Shown: one piece after another, positions 23,984-34,634 of the stretch
Numbering within the stretch: position 1 is the stretch's first letter
How the letters are laid out: every line of letters starts with the position of its first letter
Assembly (NCBI RefSeq): GCF_032854445.1
Contig: NC_088300.1
Span: forward strand, 41,632,458 to 41,696,457
Reading direction: 5' to 3'
DNA: 64,000 nt
DNA from: Liolophura sinensis
Lineage: Eukaryota > Mollusca > Polyplacophora > Chitonida > Chitonidae
Notes under the pieces: generated by a model
Told to the model about the DNA's origin: nothing
Database searches by the model: none
The model's input: only the letters and a program-made list of their open reading frames with translations
Position numbers and translations under genes: made by a program

Positions 23984-24579
23984 ATTTGGCCACCCTGGGT
24001 CGTACTAATATGTGAAATTTTGGCCCTTGGCTTATGGACTACGACGGCGATCTAAAATTTTGAGGTCCAGTAAATTTATGTTTCCATTGACCCCAAATCT
24101 TCAGCAATAGGATCTTCCGTTGCGATGCAACGCGATGTTGTAACGACGCACTGCTTCAACATGGTTGCCTCACGAAATGCTCGTCACAAATGTTGATCAT
24201 TTTTTTCATCTTATCATTTCTTAGGATGGTCGTCGAAGAAAACGGTAATGTCACAGATCTGTTCAAATGTGTGTTGACCCTCAAACATCAGCTTAAGCTT
24301 GATATCGTACTATGACTTAGTGCCAACAATGCGATCACTAGCCTACGTCATTATGACCGTAATTTAGTTGAGCCACGCGCACTTTTTATTCAAACGGCCC
24401 GCTATGGTAACTTTATTCATAGCGAGACCTCATATTTAATTTTAACACGGCAAAACAAAAATAAACACGCCTTCTATCTGGAATCGCTTTTGACAAATTG
24501 CAACCATTTGGCTTGCATCTGCAAGGACACATGCAGTAAATTGTTCATATCCGCACCCATAAATATTGGGTGGCCAAAT
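23984..24579. mobile_element. Candidate non-autonomous element with 12-bp terminal inverted repeats
   Basis: ATTTGGCCACCC at 23984-23995 is matched exactly by its reverse complement GGGTGGCCAAAT at 24568-24579, 596 bp outer to outer. No coding frame lies inside and no clear target duplication was seen. A chance 12-bp match at this spacing is possible, so this needs further copies to be accepted. Confidence 0.4.
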
Positions 24580-26130
24580 TCAGAGGAGCTAGAAATTTAA
24601 AAAGTGTATTTATTTTGGTTGGTTATTGGTTTAAAATTAGTTCATACTCAGTATTATTGTTTTTAAAGGTACATATTTAGTCTAATAATAGACATATTTT
24701 AACAATTTCAGCGCTAATTAATTATTCAGCCAAACTCCAAGAGTACATGTAGTTGCAGAGTACATTTGAGGAAAGCTGTTGTGAGAGTAATGGACAGAAA
24801 CAGCAATAATTGTATCAGATTTATAGTAATAAACATTTACTGCTGTTCACACATGTATTAAAACTTTCGTAAATGTAACATTAACCTTGGTCATTCAAAT
24901 ATTCCTACAAGGCGAAACTAACCTGTTCTGAGGTTGGCTTAACCAAAAATGATCCATAGCCATCACACAGGAAAGGATATCTTCGGAGTCAACTGCGATT
25001 GCTATCTTGATGTGATTGTCTTAATCACATGATTGATATAGCCACTCAAAATGTCATTCCAGACAGTTTATTTGTAATTTGTATTTATGTGCCTACTTGA
25101 CAGAGGCTGACATACATGTAGGTCATGACCTCAAGGTTAATCTCAATAAAGCAGCCTGATTTCATTAAGCTCACCAACTGCTATGATATGGGCTCAGAAA
25201 ATGTGATTATTTTTCAGGTGTGATACCAATTGACTCTTTTGGGTTTGCAAGTCTCAAACCACATAAATTTATGAAAGGGAGGTTTTAATGCACTAATACA
25301 GAGTGAATTATCAATGGTATCTATGGAACTGTCCTCCTCTTATCTAGATCTCCACCATGGTATACAATACTACTAGTCACAGCTGCTATGGGAAGCAGTG
25401 GTGGTAAAAATCAAACAGTGAAGGCATGGACAAGAAATTTAACATTCATGTATTAATATTAAATTAGGGAACAAAATACCCTTTTGTGTGCTGCTTGAAA
25501 TCACTGTTCATACAACCAGTGATAAAGACAAAATCATGTTTGGAAATAACATAAACAGCAGCATATTGAAACTGCAGCAGTAAGCAGACAGCAATGTTAA
25601 AGTTGATATCTTGTTTTGGTTAGTTGTCTGTTATCTGTTTTTTCATGTTCTTGTAGTATGCGCCTCTGTTTCAACTGGAGCAAGCAGGAGATCTGACCTA
25701 TTAATGATAACCCTGTCACACACTGGTTGCTCCCTTAACTTTCCATGAAATTGAATTTGATCTTGCCTATCTCAGTACTACATGCACTGTGTGCTTTTTT
25801 GGACACAATGATTTAATAGTACAAGCAGTCTCCAGGCCTGATTTCCAGCAGGACTCGATCTTTAGTCAACATTTTCCATCAAGATTAAAATAGTTTTTAA
25901 TTTAACATCTTATGTAAACCAGTGTTAGGAACTAAACTTTATGGTAAAAAAAAAAAAAAATGGAACTTGATAATTTAAACTTCCAATAGATCAGATTACT
26001 CACCTAACAAATTATCCTCTGGTCAACCTTGCAAAACCAGATAATTTAATTCATCTCTTGTTTAGCCCCCCCCACCCTCCCCCCCCAAAAAAGGGCAGAG
26101 CACCCAAATTTCTTATATTTTGCATTACAG

Positions 26131-26657
26131 TGTCTGCTGAGAGGAGAATAAATTTGCATGAAGTTGCGGACCAAAATACATGTGCTAAATTCGGCCCTGA
26201 CGAACTCTTGGATGCTCCAGAAGAGAGATTAGAAAAACTTTTCAAACGTTTCTTGTCACTCTCACCAGAAGATGGATTCAACAATATTCCTAATGGGACA
26301 AAAGCAGAGTATGGTCACCTAATTGAAGTGAGGAACCCGCTGTGGAGTGATAAGCCATTTGAAATTATAACAGGACCATTCAAGAATGTAGACAGCAGAA
26401 TATTACTTGACCAAATCCATTTGAGCAAGCCAGAGAGAAAAATTCATCTAAGGTATGACTCAGGCAAAGAAGGTCGCCTGCTGACATTAACAAAACTTTT
26501 CAAGATTTCAGAAGAAGTGGGTTACCGTGGAAAAAAATCTGGGCACAAACTAGAGCAAAGAGCAAAGCATTATAGAAAGAAGAAATCAAAAGCACCATCA
26601 GTTAATGAAAAACGGCATACAGTAGTTGATGATGACATCGCAGACTTAATTTCAAAG
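26131..26657 (+). CDS. Unrecognised gene, exon with ~175 codons (partial, 5' end not found)
   Basis: I do not recognise this family. The acceptor is GCATTACAG|TG at 26130/26131 (phase 1) and the donor AAG|GTAAGA after 26657. The product is hydrophilic and has no signal peptide or membrane segment. It has an acidic-amphipathic stretch (APEERLEKLFKRFLSLSPED), a mixed central region (PLWSDKPFEIITGPFKNVDS) and a strongly basic patch (KLEQRAKHYRKKKSKAP). There is no in-frame ATG anywhere in the exon, so translation must begin in an upstream exon. The open frame reaches back to a TTG at 26058, but the proline-rich reading there is polypyrimidine intron. Function unknown. Confidence 0.75.
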
Positions 26658-27534
26658 GTAAGAAAATGTAGTTCATGAAGATCTGTTCAGTTTACTTCTG
26701 GATTGGCTTAAACCCCAACACTTAAATCAGCTTCTAGGTTCAAGTACAAAAAAAACAGTTGAAAAACTCTTTTAATACAGTGTACAGTGGCTTGATGTTT
26801 TAAAGCTGTTTTACTTTATCATTGGACTGTGAAGAATAATTTCAGCAATTATTTATAGGTTCAGGAGCTGAAGCACTTAGTGTTTAAGTGTGTTGTATTG
26901 CTGAAAGCTTTAAATAAATCTAGAGATATTTGAATTTCTAGGAGCAGTAACTATAAAGCATCACCCTACTTCACTTTGTTAAAAAAAAAAAAAAAACTTT
27001 TTTGGAATGGGCCTTAAGCTGTGAGCACAACTACTTGTATATGATAGTAAAATGAATAGCATGAAATGTAGAACAAATTCTTTAATTATAAACATGTTAA
27101 TTACACATTAAATGCTCGCTGAGGAAAATGAACACTTGTTCAATGAACAGTAAGATTTAAGTTATGTATGGTAGACCATGAAATCTTAAAATTCTTCAGG
27201 AATTACCTCTCATAAGCAAATCTTGGTCATTACCACTATACTAAACAAATGAATGCTGTCCTATATTTATTTGTTTGATTGGTGTTTTACGACTTACTCG
27301 AGAATATTTCACTTATATGACAGCTGCAAGCATTATGGTGGGAGGGAACACAGAGCCCGGGGGAAACCCACGACTATCTACAGGTTGATGGCTGACCTTT
27401 CCACGTACGGCCTGCTGTCCTGTATCTCTGTACGCTGTTCAGATATGCATAGTGAATTGTTCTGAAGCATTGATTTAATTGTGTGATCTCCCAAAAGCAC
27501 ATCTAACTATAACTGTCTTGATGTATATTTACAG
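26658..27534 (+). other. Intron of the unrecognised gene (877 bp)
   Basis: Contains a SINE at 27265-27415. Ends ATTTACAG. Confidence 0.7.
27265..27415 (-). repeat. SINE, head-less
   Basis: Plus-strand reading TTTGATTGGTGTTTTACGAC ... CAGCTGCAAGCATTATGGTG ... ACCTTTCCACGTACGGCC. Same family as the copy at 31318. Confidence 0.8.
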
Positions 27535-27586
27535 TTCGGAGATGCTGCCGTGGGCGAAGAGACAGGAGGGTCTATTAATACCACCA
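27535..27586 (+). CDS. Unrecognised gene, 52-bp exon
   Basis: 17 codons plus one base (FGDAAVGEETGGSINTT). The acceptor is TTTACAG|TTC and the donor CCA|GTAAGT. Its frame continues exactly from the 26131 exon (phase 0) into the next one (phase 1), which is the main support for it being real. Confidence 0.7.
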
Positions 27587-28232
27587 GTAAGTGTATTAAT
27601 AAGCCAGAGTATGGTTTTTTTTTCTCTTCTCCTACACATGTACAGTACATGTAACACAAAATATCTCCATTTATTGCCCATGACCTACTACTCGTTTTGA
27701 AAATTCTCTTTTTAATGTACTCAGTAATCATCTTTATATGTCCACTTTGACTGCCAGGGGGAATTCAGCAAAGGACCCTCTCATGCCATTTAACTGACAT
27801 TACTATCCCATTGCATCCCAATGACGTTATAATAAAGACAGCAGGATGTTACAATAGAAGCTGATACATTGCAACATTGCGTAACAATCAATTTTTGATG
27901 TACATATGTAACAATGGCTTCACACTAGCGTCACTTGCTGCTCCCCCTACCCTCTGTGAGATTAAATTGAGAAAATATTGCATAAAATTTTGATCATCAT
28001 GAAATGACTTTTCTAAACAAAAATAAAGATATAGTTTACCAATTTCAATTAATGGTTATTGTTGATGGTGTTCGCGGAAATAAACATATTTAAAGTGGTT
28101 TTGTGTGTATATCAATATATCCTTTAACAAAATTACGTAGTTGTCAGGTGATGTCAGTTCACCTTAACTGATGAACATACTAGCTGATGACGTTAAGCAT
28201 TTCTGAAAAATTCATATAAACTATGTTTTCAG

Positions 28233-28320
28233 AGACTGTTAATATTATGGTTGACAAATGGAATGAACAAGAAACTGAGGCAAAGGTGATGGTGTACGAA
28301 TCTGACAGTGACAGTAGCCT
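28233..28320 (+). CDS. Unrecognised gene, 88-bp exon
   Basis: The acceptor is TTTTCAG|AG. The A from the previous exon gives a Lys codon (A+AG), followed by 28 codons starting TVNIMVDKWNEQETEAKVMV and ending in an acidic-Ser run (YESDSDSSL). The donor CT|GTAAGT leaves phase 2. The ESDSDSS stretch looks like a casein kinase 2 type phospho-acceptor site, which is inference. Confidence 0.7.
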
Positions 28321-28374
28321 GTAAGTAACTGTACAAGGGTTTTATGTATAATTTATCTCCTTCTTTTATTTATC

Positions 28375-28755
28375 TACATGTATTTCTTTGGGGTTTAATG
28401 TCACGTTTGTCACACAAAGTTTTGACACTTACGTCGGGGGCAAATTTTATGGGTGGAACAAGTAACGGATGATTGTTGTAAAGTGTGGCACACAGATTCT
28501 CACCCGCAGAGCAAGTCCAAGGCGTAAGTTATGTCGGCAAACGGCAAGTGATCTGCAAGGAAACTCATGTATGAACACTTGTTAACAGCTTTATCAGTAT
28601 GTCAACTGCTTATTGTCACTAAGGACCAGAGAACAGTGTAGGCAAAAGAATCTCTTGTATTCTGTGTCTGTGGCTGGGTTTGAACTTTGAAGTGACACCT
28701 AGAGGGTCTCCTAGTGATAGAAATATGAGCATCTTGACTGCTCAGCCAAGAGTTC
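28375..28755 (-). repeat. Near full-length tRNA-derived SINE with Leu/Ser-like head
   Basis: On the minus strand it starts with CTTGGCTGAGCAGTCAAGAT (A-box) and has a B-box AGTTCAAACCCAGCC about 55 bp on, which implies a long variable arm. It ends in the reverse complement of TTTGGGGTTTAATGTCAC, i.e. the common tail. The head differs from that of the 31318 family. Confidence 0.65.
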
Positions 28756-28762
28756 ATGTAAC

Positions 28763-28925
28763 AGTGGGAGGAAACCAGGCATAGTCCAGGGGAAGCCCAC
28801 GGTCATCCGCCGGTTGCTGTCAGACCTTCCCATGTACGGCCGTAGAGGAAGCTAGCATGAGCTGGACTTTGAACTCGCACCGACCCCATTGGTGAGAGGT
28901 TCCTGACTCATTACGCTGCCCTACA
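28763..28925 (-). repeat. SINE fragment, head and body, tail missing
   Basis: Plus-strand reading GTGGGAGGAAACCAGGCATA ... CATGAGCTGGACTTTGAACT ... GGTTCCTGACTCATTACGCT. It lacks the ACGCCGTACTC tail and lies between another SINE and the minisatellite. Confidence 0.8.
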
Positions 28926-28944
28926 GTATAATGACCTGCATATA

Positions 28945-30270
28945 TGTATGCTTGGGGTTTAATGTTGTACTTGCCTACAGTATGATGGTATGCCTGTATG
29001 TATGCTTGGGCTTTAATGTTGTGTTTGCCTACAGTATGATGCTATGCATGTATGTATGCATGGGGTTTAATGTCGTACTTGCCTACAGTATGATGGTATA
29101 CATGGGGTTTAATGTCATACTTGCCTACAATATGATGGTATGCATGGGGTTAAACGTCGTGCTTGCCTATAGTATGATGCTATGCATGTATGTATGCATG
29201 GGGTTTAATGTTGTACTTGCCTACAGTATGATGGTATATATGGGATTTAATGTTGTACTTGCCTACAGTATGATGGTGTGCATGGGGTTAAACGTCGTGC
29301 TTGCCTATAGTATGATGGTATGCATGTACGTATGCTTGGGGTTTAATGTCATACGCGTATGATGGTATGCATGTATGTATGCATGGGATTTAATGTCGTA
29401 CTTGCCTACAGTGTGATGGTATGCATGGGATTTAATGTCATACCTGCCTATGATGGTATGCATGGGGTTTAATGTCGTACTTGCCTACAGTGTGACGGTA
29501 TGCGTATTGTATGCTTGGTGTTTAATGTTGTACTTGCCTACAGTATGATGGTGTGCATGTATGTATGCTTGGGGTTTAATGTCATACTTGCCTATGATGG
29601 TATGCATGTATGTATGCATAGGGTTTAATGTCGTACTTGAAAACAGTGTGATGGTATGCATGTACGTATACATGGGGTTTAATATCATACTTGCCTATGA
29701 TGGTATGCATGTATGTATGCATGGGGTTTAATGTCGTACTTGCCTACAGTGTGACGGTCTGGGTGGATGTATGCTTGGGGTTTGATGTTGTACTTGCCTA
29801 CAGTATGATGATATGCATGGGGTTAAACGTCGTGCTTGCCTGCAGTATGATGGTATGCATGTACGTATGCTTGGGGTTTAATGTCATACTTGCCTATGGT
29901 GGTATGCATGGGGTTTAATGTCGTACTTGCCTGCAGTGTGATGGTATACATGGGGTTTAATGTCATACTTGCCTATGATGGTATCATGTATGTATGCATA
30001 GGGTTTAATGTCGTACTTACCTATGATGATATGCATGTATGTATGCATACATGTATTTATGTATGTATGCATAATGTCATGCTTGCCTATGATTGTATGC
30101 ATGTATGTATGCATGGGGTTTAATGTCGTGTATGTATGCTTGATGTTTCATGTCGTACTTGCCTATAGTATGATGGTATGCTTGTATGTATGCTTGGGGC
30201 TTAATGTTGTACTTGCCTACAGTATGATGGCATGCATGTATGTATGCTTGGGGTTTATTTGCCTATGACG
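28945..30270. repeat. ~54-bp minisatellite built on a SINE-tail sequence
   Basis: About 25-30 units of TATGCTTGGGGTTTAATGTC followed by GTACTTGCCTACAGTATGAT and GGTATGCATGTATG, with frequent shorter units. The GGGGTTTAATGTCGTACTT core is the reverse complement of the SINE tail (AAGTACGACGTTAAACCCC). Open frames of up to 143 codons exist on both strands, all repeat-derived. Confidence 0.9.
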
Positions 30271-30388
30271 GTATCTGGATTGCATAAATACATGTAATGT
30301 AAACTTAAAATTTCCGATTTATCATTAATTTCATCTCTTAAATATAGTTCCTTTTAAACCCCTTGTAATAATTTTTATTTTCGTTCAG

Positions 30389-30695
30389 ATCACCAACTGT
30401 GGAAAACTCAAAGCAAGCAGAAGACATAAAGAAAGTAAACACCGAAAGTAGACGACAGAGTTGTTGGGAAAGATTTAGGGCTGTTTGCTGTTGTTGCTGT
30501 AGTAGAATCACACCAGAGAACGTGCATGGTCCTATCTCCACGGACACCCCTAGGTTTGTGACCAATCGCCGGCTGGGAGATGGGAAAGGATCACAAAGAC
30601 TTTGGCAACCACATAGACGAAAATGTATTCATGTAAAAAAGTCACCTACTTTGCCAGCCCATAGATCAGGGAAAGACCTGTTGAGACCAAAGTGA
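30389..30695 (+). CDS. Unrecognised gene, last exon, basic C-terminus with a CCCCC cluster
   Basis: The acceptor TTCGTTCAG|A restores the frame (CT+A, Leu). 101 codons follow to TGA at 30693-30695. It has a Lys/Glu-rich start (KQAEDIKKVNTESRRQ), then SCWERFRAVCCCCCSRITPE, then an Arg/Lys-rich tail ending LLRPK. Seven Cys occur within 14 residues, flanked by basic residues and with no H/C spacing for a zinc finger; this resembles S-palmitoylation clusters (inference). The four visible exons make about 323 residues. Confidence 0.75.
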
Positions 30696-32340
30696 TTGCA
30701 GCCTCCTCCACCCATCAGTGATGAGGAAGTTATCGTAAATTGTTCACTGTACAGTAAGCTGTACGTAATCACTGAAAAGACAACATACAAGTTGACTCTA
30801 AACAGCTCATCAGAATGTCACTGCTGTTGTTTTCCAGACAGAATTCAAGTTTGAGAGTACACACTTAATATCTTAATCCATAAAGCGTTCACAACAGAAT
30901 TCACTCGGGAATTCACAAGAACTTAGGATGATAATCCATTAGTTTATGTCAGCTTTCTGGTAATTTTAGCAAATTATGTATACCCAAATGTACAGATCTT
31001 CCTAGCCTACTGGGACATTAAGTATGCATGTAAAGGTATTCAGGGTATTTTGGTGAACTAGACTTGTATAAGCTTGGGCTGTTCAGGTCAGTTGTTTGTT
31101 TCCATGGCAACGGACTAGAAATGACAAATTCAGATGATGTGAACACACTATGAGTCAAAGGTTCACAAAGGTTTTCAAAATTTGGTTTACAGGTTCATTT
31201 TGTGGTTGCATATACATACATGTACGAACACTGTATTTCATCACTCGATTCAGTCACTAAAACCAGTTAAGAGTATAGGGTCACCCAACTCTGCCAAAGT
31301 TCAACATATATTCATTTATATATTATTATTTATTTGATTGGTATTTTACGCCGTACTCAAGAATATTTCACTTATACGACGGTGGCCAGCATTATGGTGG
31401 GAGGAAAGCCATGACCATCCGCAGGTGGATGACGGACCTTCCCACGAACGGCCGGAGAGGAAGCCAGCATGAGCTGAACTTGAACTTACAGCGACTGCAT
31501 TGGTGAGACTCCTGTGTCAATACAATGTGCTAGCGCGCTAACTGAGCCACGGGGGCCCCTATATTATTATTAAAACACTGGCCTGCTTTTAGTACCACAC
31601 AATACAAACTCAGCAACTAGTTTTTGACAGTACATGTATTGAATATTGCAAAGAAATTTCAGTTCATATTTCTGTGCATTCAGGCTCTCCAGTGGTTCCC
31701 TGGTAGTTTCCTATACCCTTCACTGCAATTCAACTGTACATATTTAACAGGCTTATCCAGTGTCACACACCCATAGCACAGATCAACTGTGTTATGCTGG
31801 CAAGATTGCTCAGAATGGTGCTGTTTATCCGTAGATAGATGTACCTATCTATCTGTCTGCATAATTCGGGCTTGTGTGTTGTGTAACTAGTCTAGACCAT
31901 CAAACTGACACGAAACTTAATTTCACCATGCTGATACCAGAATAAAACTTCAAATGTTGTTGCAATTAGGAATGTTCCAGTTACTTTTGTGTGCTCATAT
32001 TGTGGGTTGTATTTAATTGTGCTATGATGTCTGTCCATCATCACCATTGCTTAAACCACTTTGCTTAAAAATTTAGGAGTTATGCTCCTTTTTTGACAAA
32101 ATGTTCTTTTTCTTCATATCACTGTTTGAAGAAAGATGAAGCCTGATGTAGCGGTTCATCATTCACCATGCTACGATGGAAGTACCTGGGGGCTCTGAAC
32201 CTCCTCATTGTTTTGCGTGTTACAATTCCTGAAATTCACATGCATATCCATTAAACCTGTTCAGATTGTGTGCTACACAAACAGTTCTCATTACTTCCTG
32301 TATTTAAAATTTGAGGGGTATCCATATAAAATAAATGAGC
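30696..32340 (+). other. Probable 3' UTR of the unrecognised gene, then convergent intergenic DNA
   Basis: No coding signal. AATAAA occurs at 31941-31946 and 32330-32335. A SINE at 31318-31560 lies inside. The end of the transcript cannot be placed with certainty. Confidence 0.4.
31318..31560 (-). repeat. Most complete SINE of the common family
   Basis: On the minus strand it carries a tRNA-like head (GGGGCCCCCGTGGCTCAGTT, GCGCGCTAGCAC, then GTAAGTTCAAGTTCAGCTCA as B-box region), body (CATGCTGGCTTCCTCTCCGG, GGATGGTCATGGCTTTCCTC) and tail (TTCTTGAGTACGGCGTAAAA) with an ATTT-rich end. A useful reference copy, though about 20 bp of the body (the GGGCTCTGCCCGG segment) is missing. Confidence 0.9.
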
Positions 32341-32983
32341 CTGCTTAACAGGATTTCATGGCACCCACATGTACATGTACTTAAAATGTGTTGAAGTGTT
32401 GATAAGGTTCTCCTATTAAATGTCAAGCTCATCTTTCACTCTCTCTTTAACTTAAACACCTTGTGATATGAATACAGGTACAAACAGGTAACTGTATCAG
32501 GTGTACTAGTTAGTCTGTAGTTTGTACTGTGCTTGCTAAGTACTGTACTTGCCCATGACTAAGTTACTCATTTCTTCATATTCTGAGAGTTCTATTGATC
32601 CTAAACAAGTTTTTGTTTGGAAATCCTGGAAAAATGTGAGTTTTAAAACAAAAAGTAATAATTTTTGGACCCTCTGAAAGTAGATTTTTTGGATGCTTCT
32701 AAGTGCAAAAACAGTAGTTTCAGGATAGAGTGATATAACATGGCAGAAAAGCATGACTATCCATGTATTTATTCCTTTAACTGATAATTAATTATACCAT
32801 AATGATAATGGTTCATCAGTGCAGCACATTCACACAAATTTGTCAGTACCTCTATCACCATTAAAAGATAAAGACTGAAATCAATAGGTTAAATAAATCG
32901 ATTAACAATAAATGCTAATTGAATGATTTTGTGTTGTTTCTTATCATTCATTTTTAAATTAATCATACCAATTAAATGATAAA
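32341..32983 (-). other. UBOX5 3' UTR and convergent intergenic spacer
   Basis: AT-rich without coding signal. On the minus strand an AATAAA (32768-32773) lies about 210 bp after the UBOX5 stop and is the best candidate polyadenylation signal. Confidence 0.5.
32768..32773 (-). terminator. Candidate polyadenylation signal of UBOX5
   Basis: TTTATT on the plus strand, i.e. AATAAA in the gene's direction, about 210 bp after the stop codon. Confidence 0.5.
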
Positions 32984-34624
32984 TCAGGTATTAAATCTAA
33001 CAACATCTTTAGAGATAAAACTCTTGCCACATTTCTGGCAACTTCCAGAAGAAGAACCACACATTGCTTTTGTCAGACATTTCCTGCACGCTAAGTGATC
33101 ACAGGCTAAAGTATACAGAGAACTGGATATTGAGGTCTGATGGCAATAAATACAGGAAAAGCCCAGTGTTTTTTGCTGCTGCTCACACTGTCCTATGTTC
33201 TTACTTAAATTGGGCCCACCTGACTGAAATGATGGCAGACCACCAAGTGCTGCATGTAAAGCCTCATTGAGGCTTAGGCTTAGATTGCTCTCGTGACTCC
33301 CAGTTTTGTTCTTATCAGCATTTAAACTGATATTAGAAGTCTCTAATTTAACAACTTTCTTGCTTGCCGCCTCAGTACAAATTCCTCTGTCCATATCATG
33401 ATATTTCCTCTTCAATCCAGATGCAGGGTTTGTATGGCTGTAATGGTTAGAAGTTACAGCAGTACTAGTAGGTATTGATTGTTGTCTAAGTTCTCTCTTT
33501 ACACCCAGTAGTTGAGACGCTTTTGTCACTGGGCTGTCCCCAGAAGATTCCCCTCTGCCCAAAACCCTAGGTACAGTTCTGAGTTCAGCACTGTGTGCCA
33601 GCACGAACCTGTCAATCCTTAGCTTTAAGGATACATTAGGAATTGGTTTCTTAAGTTCACAGAATGGGACCCCTGTAAATGGATCAGATGGTGAGCGCCC
33701 CCATGTGGACTCTGCATTGATATGCTTATCTAAAGTGAGCTGATCTATAGTTTTACCTGAGGGTAGTGTTAAAGGGACTGTCATTATTTCACAGGTTATG
33801 GGGTCTATGAACTCTTCCGGTACATCAACAGCAAACTGGTAACTAGACTGAGATGAATTAGTACTGCTGGGAGGTGCTCCAGATGTAGATTTTGACTGGA
33901 CAATAGAGTGGTTGGTGCGGGGCCCGGGAGGAATATTGTGACTGGCCTGTTCTGGCAGGGAATAGCCATTGCACCTGGCTAATGTCGCCTCCCTGTATAT
34001 CTGGTATATCGTTGTCTGTAAATGCTCAGGGCAGTGTTGAGCTGGTTGTCCCCAGATTTCTAATCGCTTAAGGGCTGGCGCACTACGCTCTACTGTGTTC
34101 ACAATTCGTATGGTGACAGCACTGACGCTTGACAGCCACGCCATCCTGTGACGTCTAAGAAGTTTCCCTGCCTTTACACCCCCATCAATGAACTCGTCAA
34201 ATGGTTTTCTGGGCCTATATGTTGAATTCTCAAAGCACACAATACAGGGCTCCTTGAGGGCTTCTTTACCAACGGGTCCAAATATTTCTTCATCCACGGA
34301 TTGTGGTGTAACATCGACACCTCTCGGTATCTTTAGGCCTATCAGCGGGGACTTGTGAATTTTCCTGGAGCTGGCAAAGATTTCAAAGCCACACGACTTC
34401 TGTCTGCCCACCACTGGGTCTAGGATGATGCGAGCTATTTGAATGTTACAGGGGAAGCGTACAGTAACAGACACAGGGGGTACGATGAAGCTCTCTGCCC
34501 TGAAACCCCTCTGACTTGCCCAGTAGTCCACCCCAGCAATCAGGTTTTCAACCCCATACTCATCTGCGCACACTTTATCACACTTAATGTCAGGTGTCAT
34601 AGACCCATGACAAAAGTTGATCAT
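32984..34624 (-). CDS. UBOX5: RING finger protein 37 / U-box E3 ubiquitin ligase
   Basis: RNF37 is a nuclear U-box ubiquitin ligase that works with UBE2D-type conjugating enzymes. The 546-residue frame runs from ATG (34622-34624) to TGA (32984-32986) with no intron; the human protein is 541 residues, so this is full length. Residues 1-195 are the conserved N-terminal domain (DEYGVENLIAG, FIVPPVSVTVRFPCN, LKRLEIWGQP). The U-box is about 268-343 (VPEEFIDPITCEIMTVPLTL, then GR.PSDPFTG). A basic KRKYHD (405-410) may be a nuclear signal, SLNEALHAALGGLPSF (451-466) is a family block, and the C-terminus has RING-like Cys/His pairs (C491, C494, C508, H510, C513, C516, C529, C532). An acceptor TTGTTGACAG lies 7 nt before the ATG, so a 5' non-coding exon is spliced on. 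Confidence 0.95.
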   Translation of the reverse strand: MINFCHGSMTPDIKCDKVCADEYGVENLIAGVDYWASQRGFRAESFIVPPVSVTVRFPCNIQIARIILDPVVGRQKSCGFEIFASSRKIHKSPLIGLKIPRGVDVTPQSVDEEIFGPVGKEALKEPCIVCFENSTYRPRKPFDEFIDGGVKAGKLLRRHRMAWLSSVSAVTIRIVNTVERSAPALKRLEIWGQPAQHCPEHLQTTIYQIYREATLARCNGYSLPEQASHNIPPGPRTNHSIVQSKSTSGAPPSSTNSSQSSYQFAVDVPEEFIDPITCEIMTVPLTLPSGKTIDQLTLDKHINAESTWGRSPSDPFTGVPFCELKKPIPNVSLKLRIDRFVLAHSAELRTVPRVLGRGESSGDSPVTKASQLLGVKRELRQQSIPTSTAVTSNHYSHTNPASGLKRKYHDMDRGICTEAASKKVVKLETSNISLNADKNKTGSHESNLSLSLNEALHAALGGLPSFQSGGPNLSKNIGQCEQQQKTLGFSCIYCHQTSISSSLYTLACDHLACRKCLTKAMCGSSSGSCQKCGKSFISKDVVRFNT

Positions 34625-34634
34625 TTTCTTCCTG

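Larger units (their letters stand above)
20887..26130. other. Intergenic or upstream intron of the next gene
   Basis: No exon recognised. The gene whose exons begin at 26131 must have its start codon upstream, because the first exon seen has no in-frame ATG, so part of this stretch should be its 5' region. It holds an inverted degenerate repeat (21670-22020), SINEs (22262-22545 and 23340-23545), an AC microsatellite (23031-23052) and a candidate terminal-inverted-repeat element (23984-24579). Confidence 0.6.
28321..30388 (+). other. Intron of the unrecognised gene (2068 bp), nearly all repeats
   Basis: Filled by a SINE (28375-28755), a second SINE fragment (28763-28925) and a minisatellite (28945-30270). 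Ends TTTCGTTCAG. Confidence 0.7.

Noticed and set aside
26058-26130. Proline-rich N-terminus (FSPPHPPPPKK) for the 26131 exon
   Set aside because: The frame opens with TTG, and the segment is a C-rich polypyrimidine tract followed by a consensus acceptor, so it reads as intron.
28931-29362. 143-codon open frame and its neighbours on both strands
   Set aside because: All lie within the ~54-bp minisatellite in an intron. The frames shift whenever unit length changes.
28945-30270. CRISPR-like array
   Set aside because: The units are contiguous tandem repeats without unique spacers, in an animal genome. The same holds for the other arrays.
31490-31560. tRNA gene candidate (GTGGCTCAGTT with a downstream B-box)
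   Set aside because: It is the head of a SINE. The stems do not form a full cloverleaf and the copy is joined to a SINE body and tail. The same applies to the heads at 3901, 8267, 28700, 35378 and 37150.
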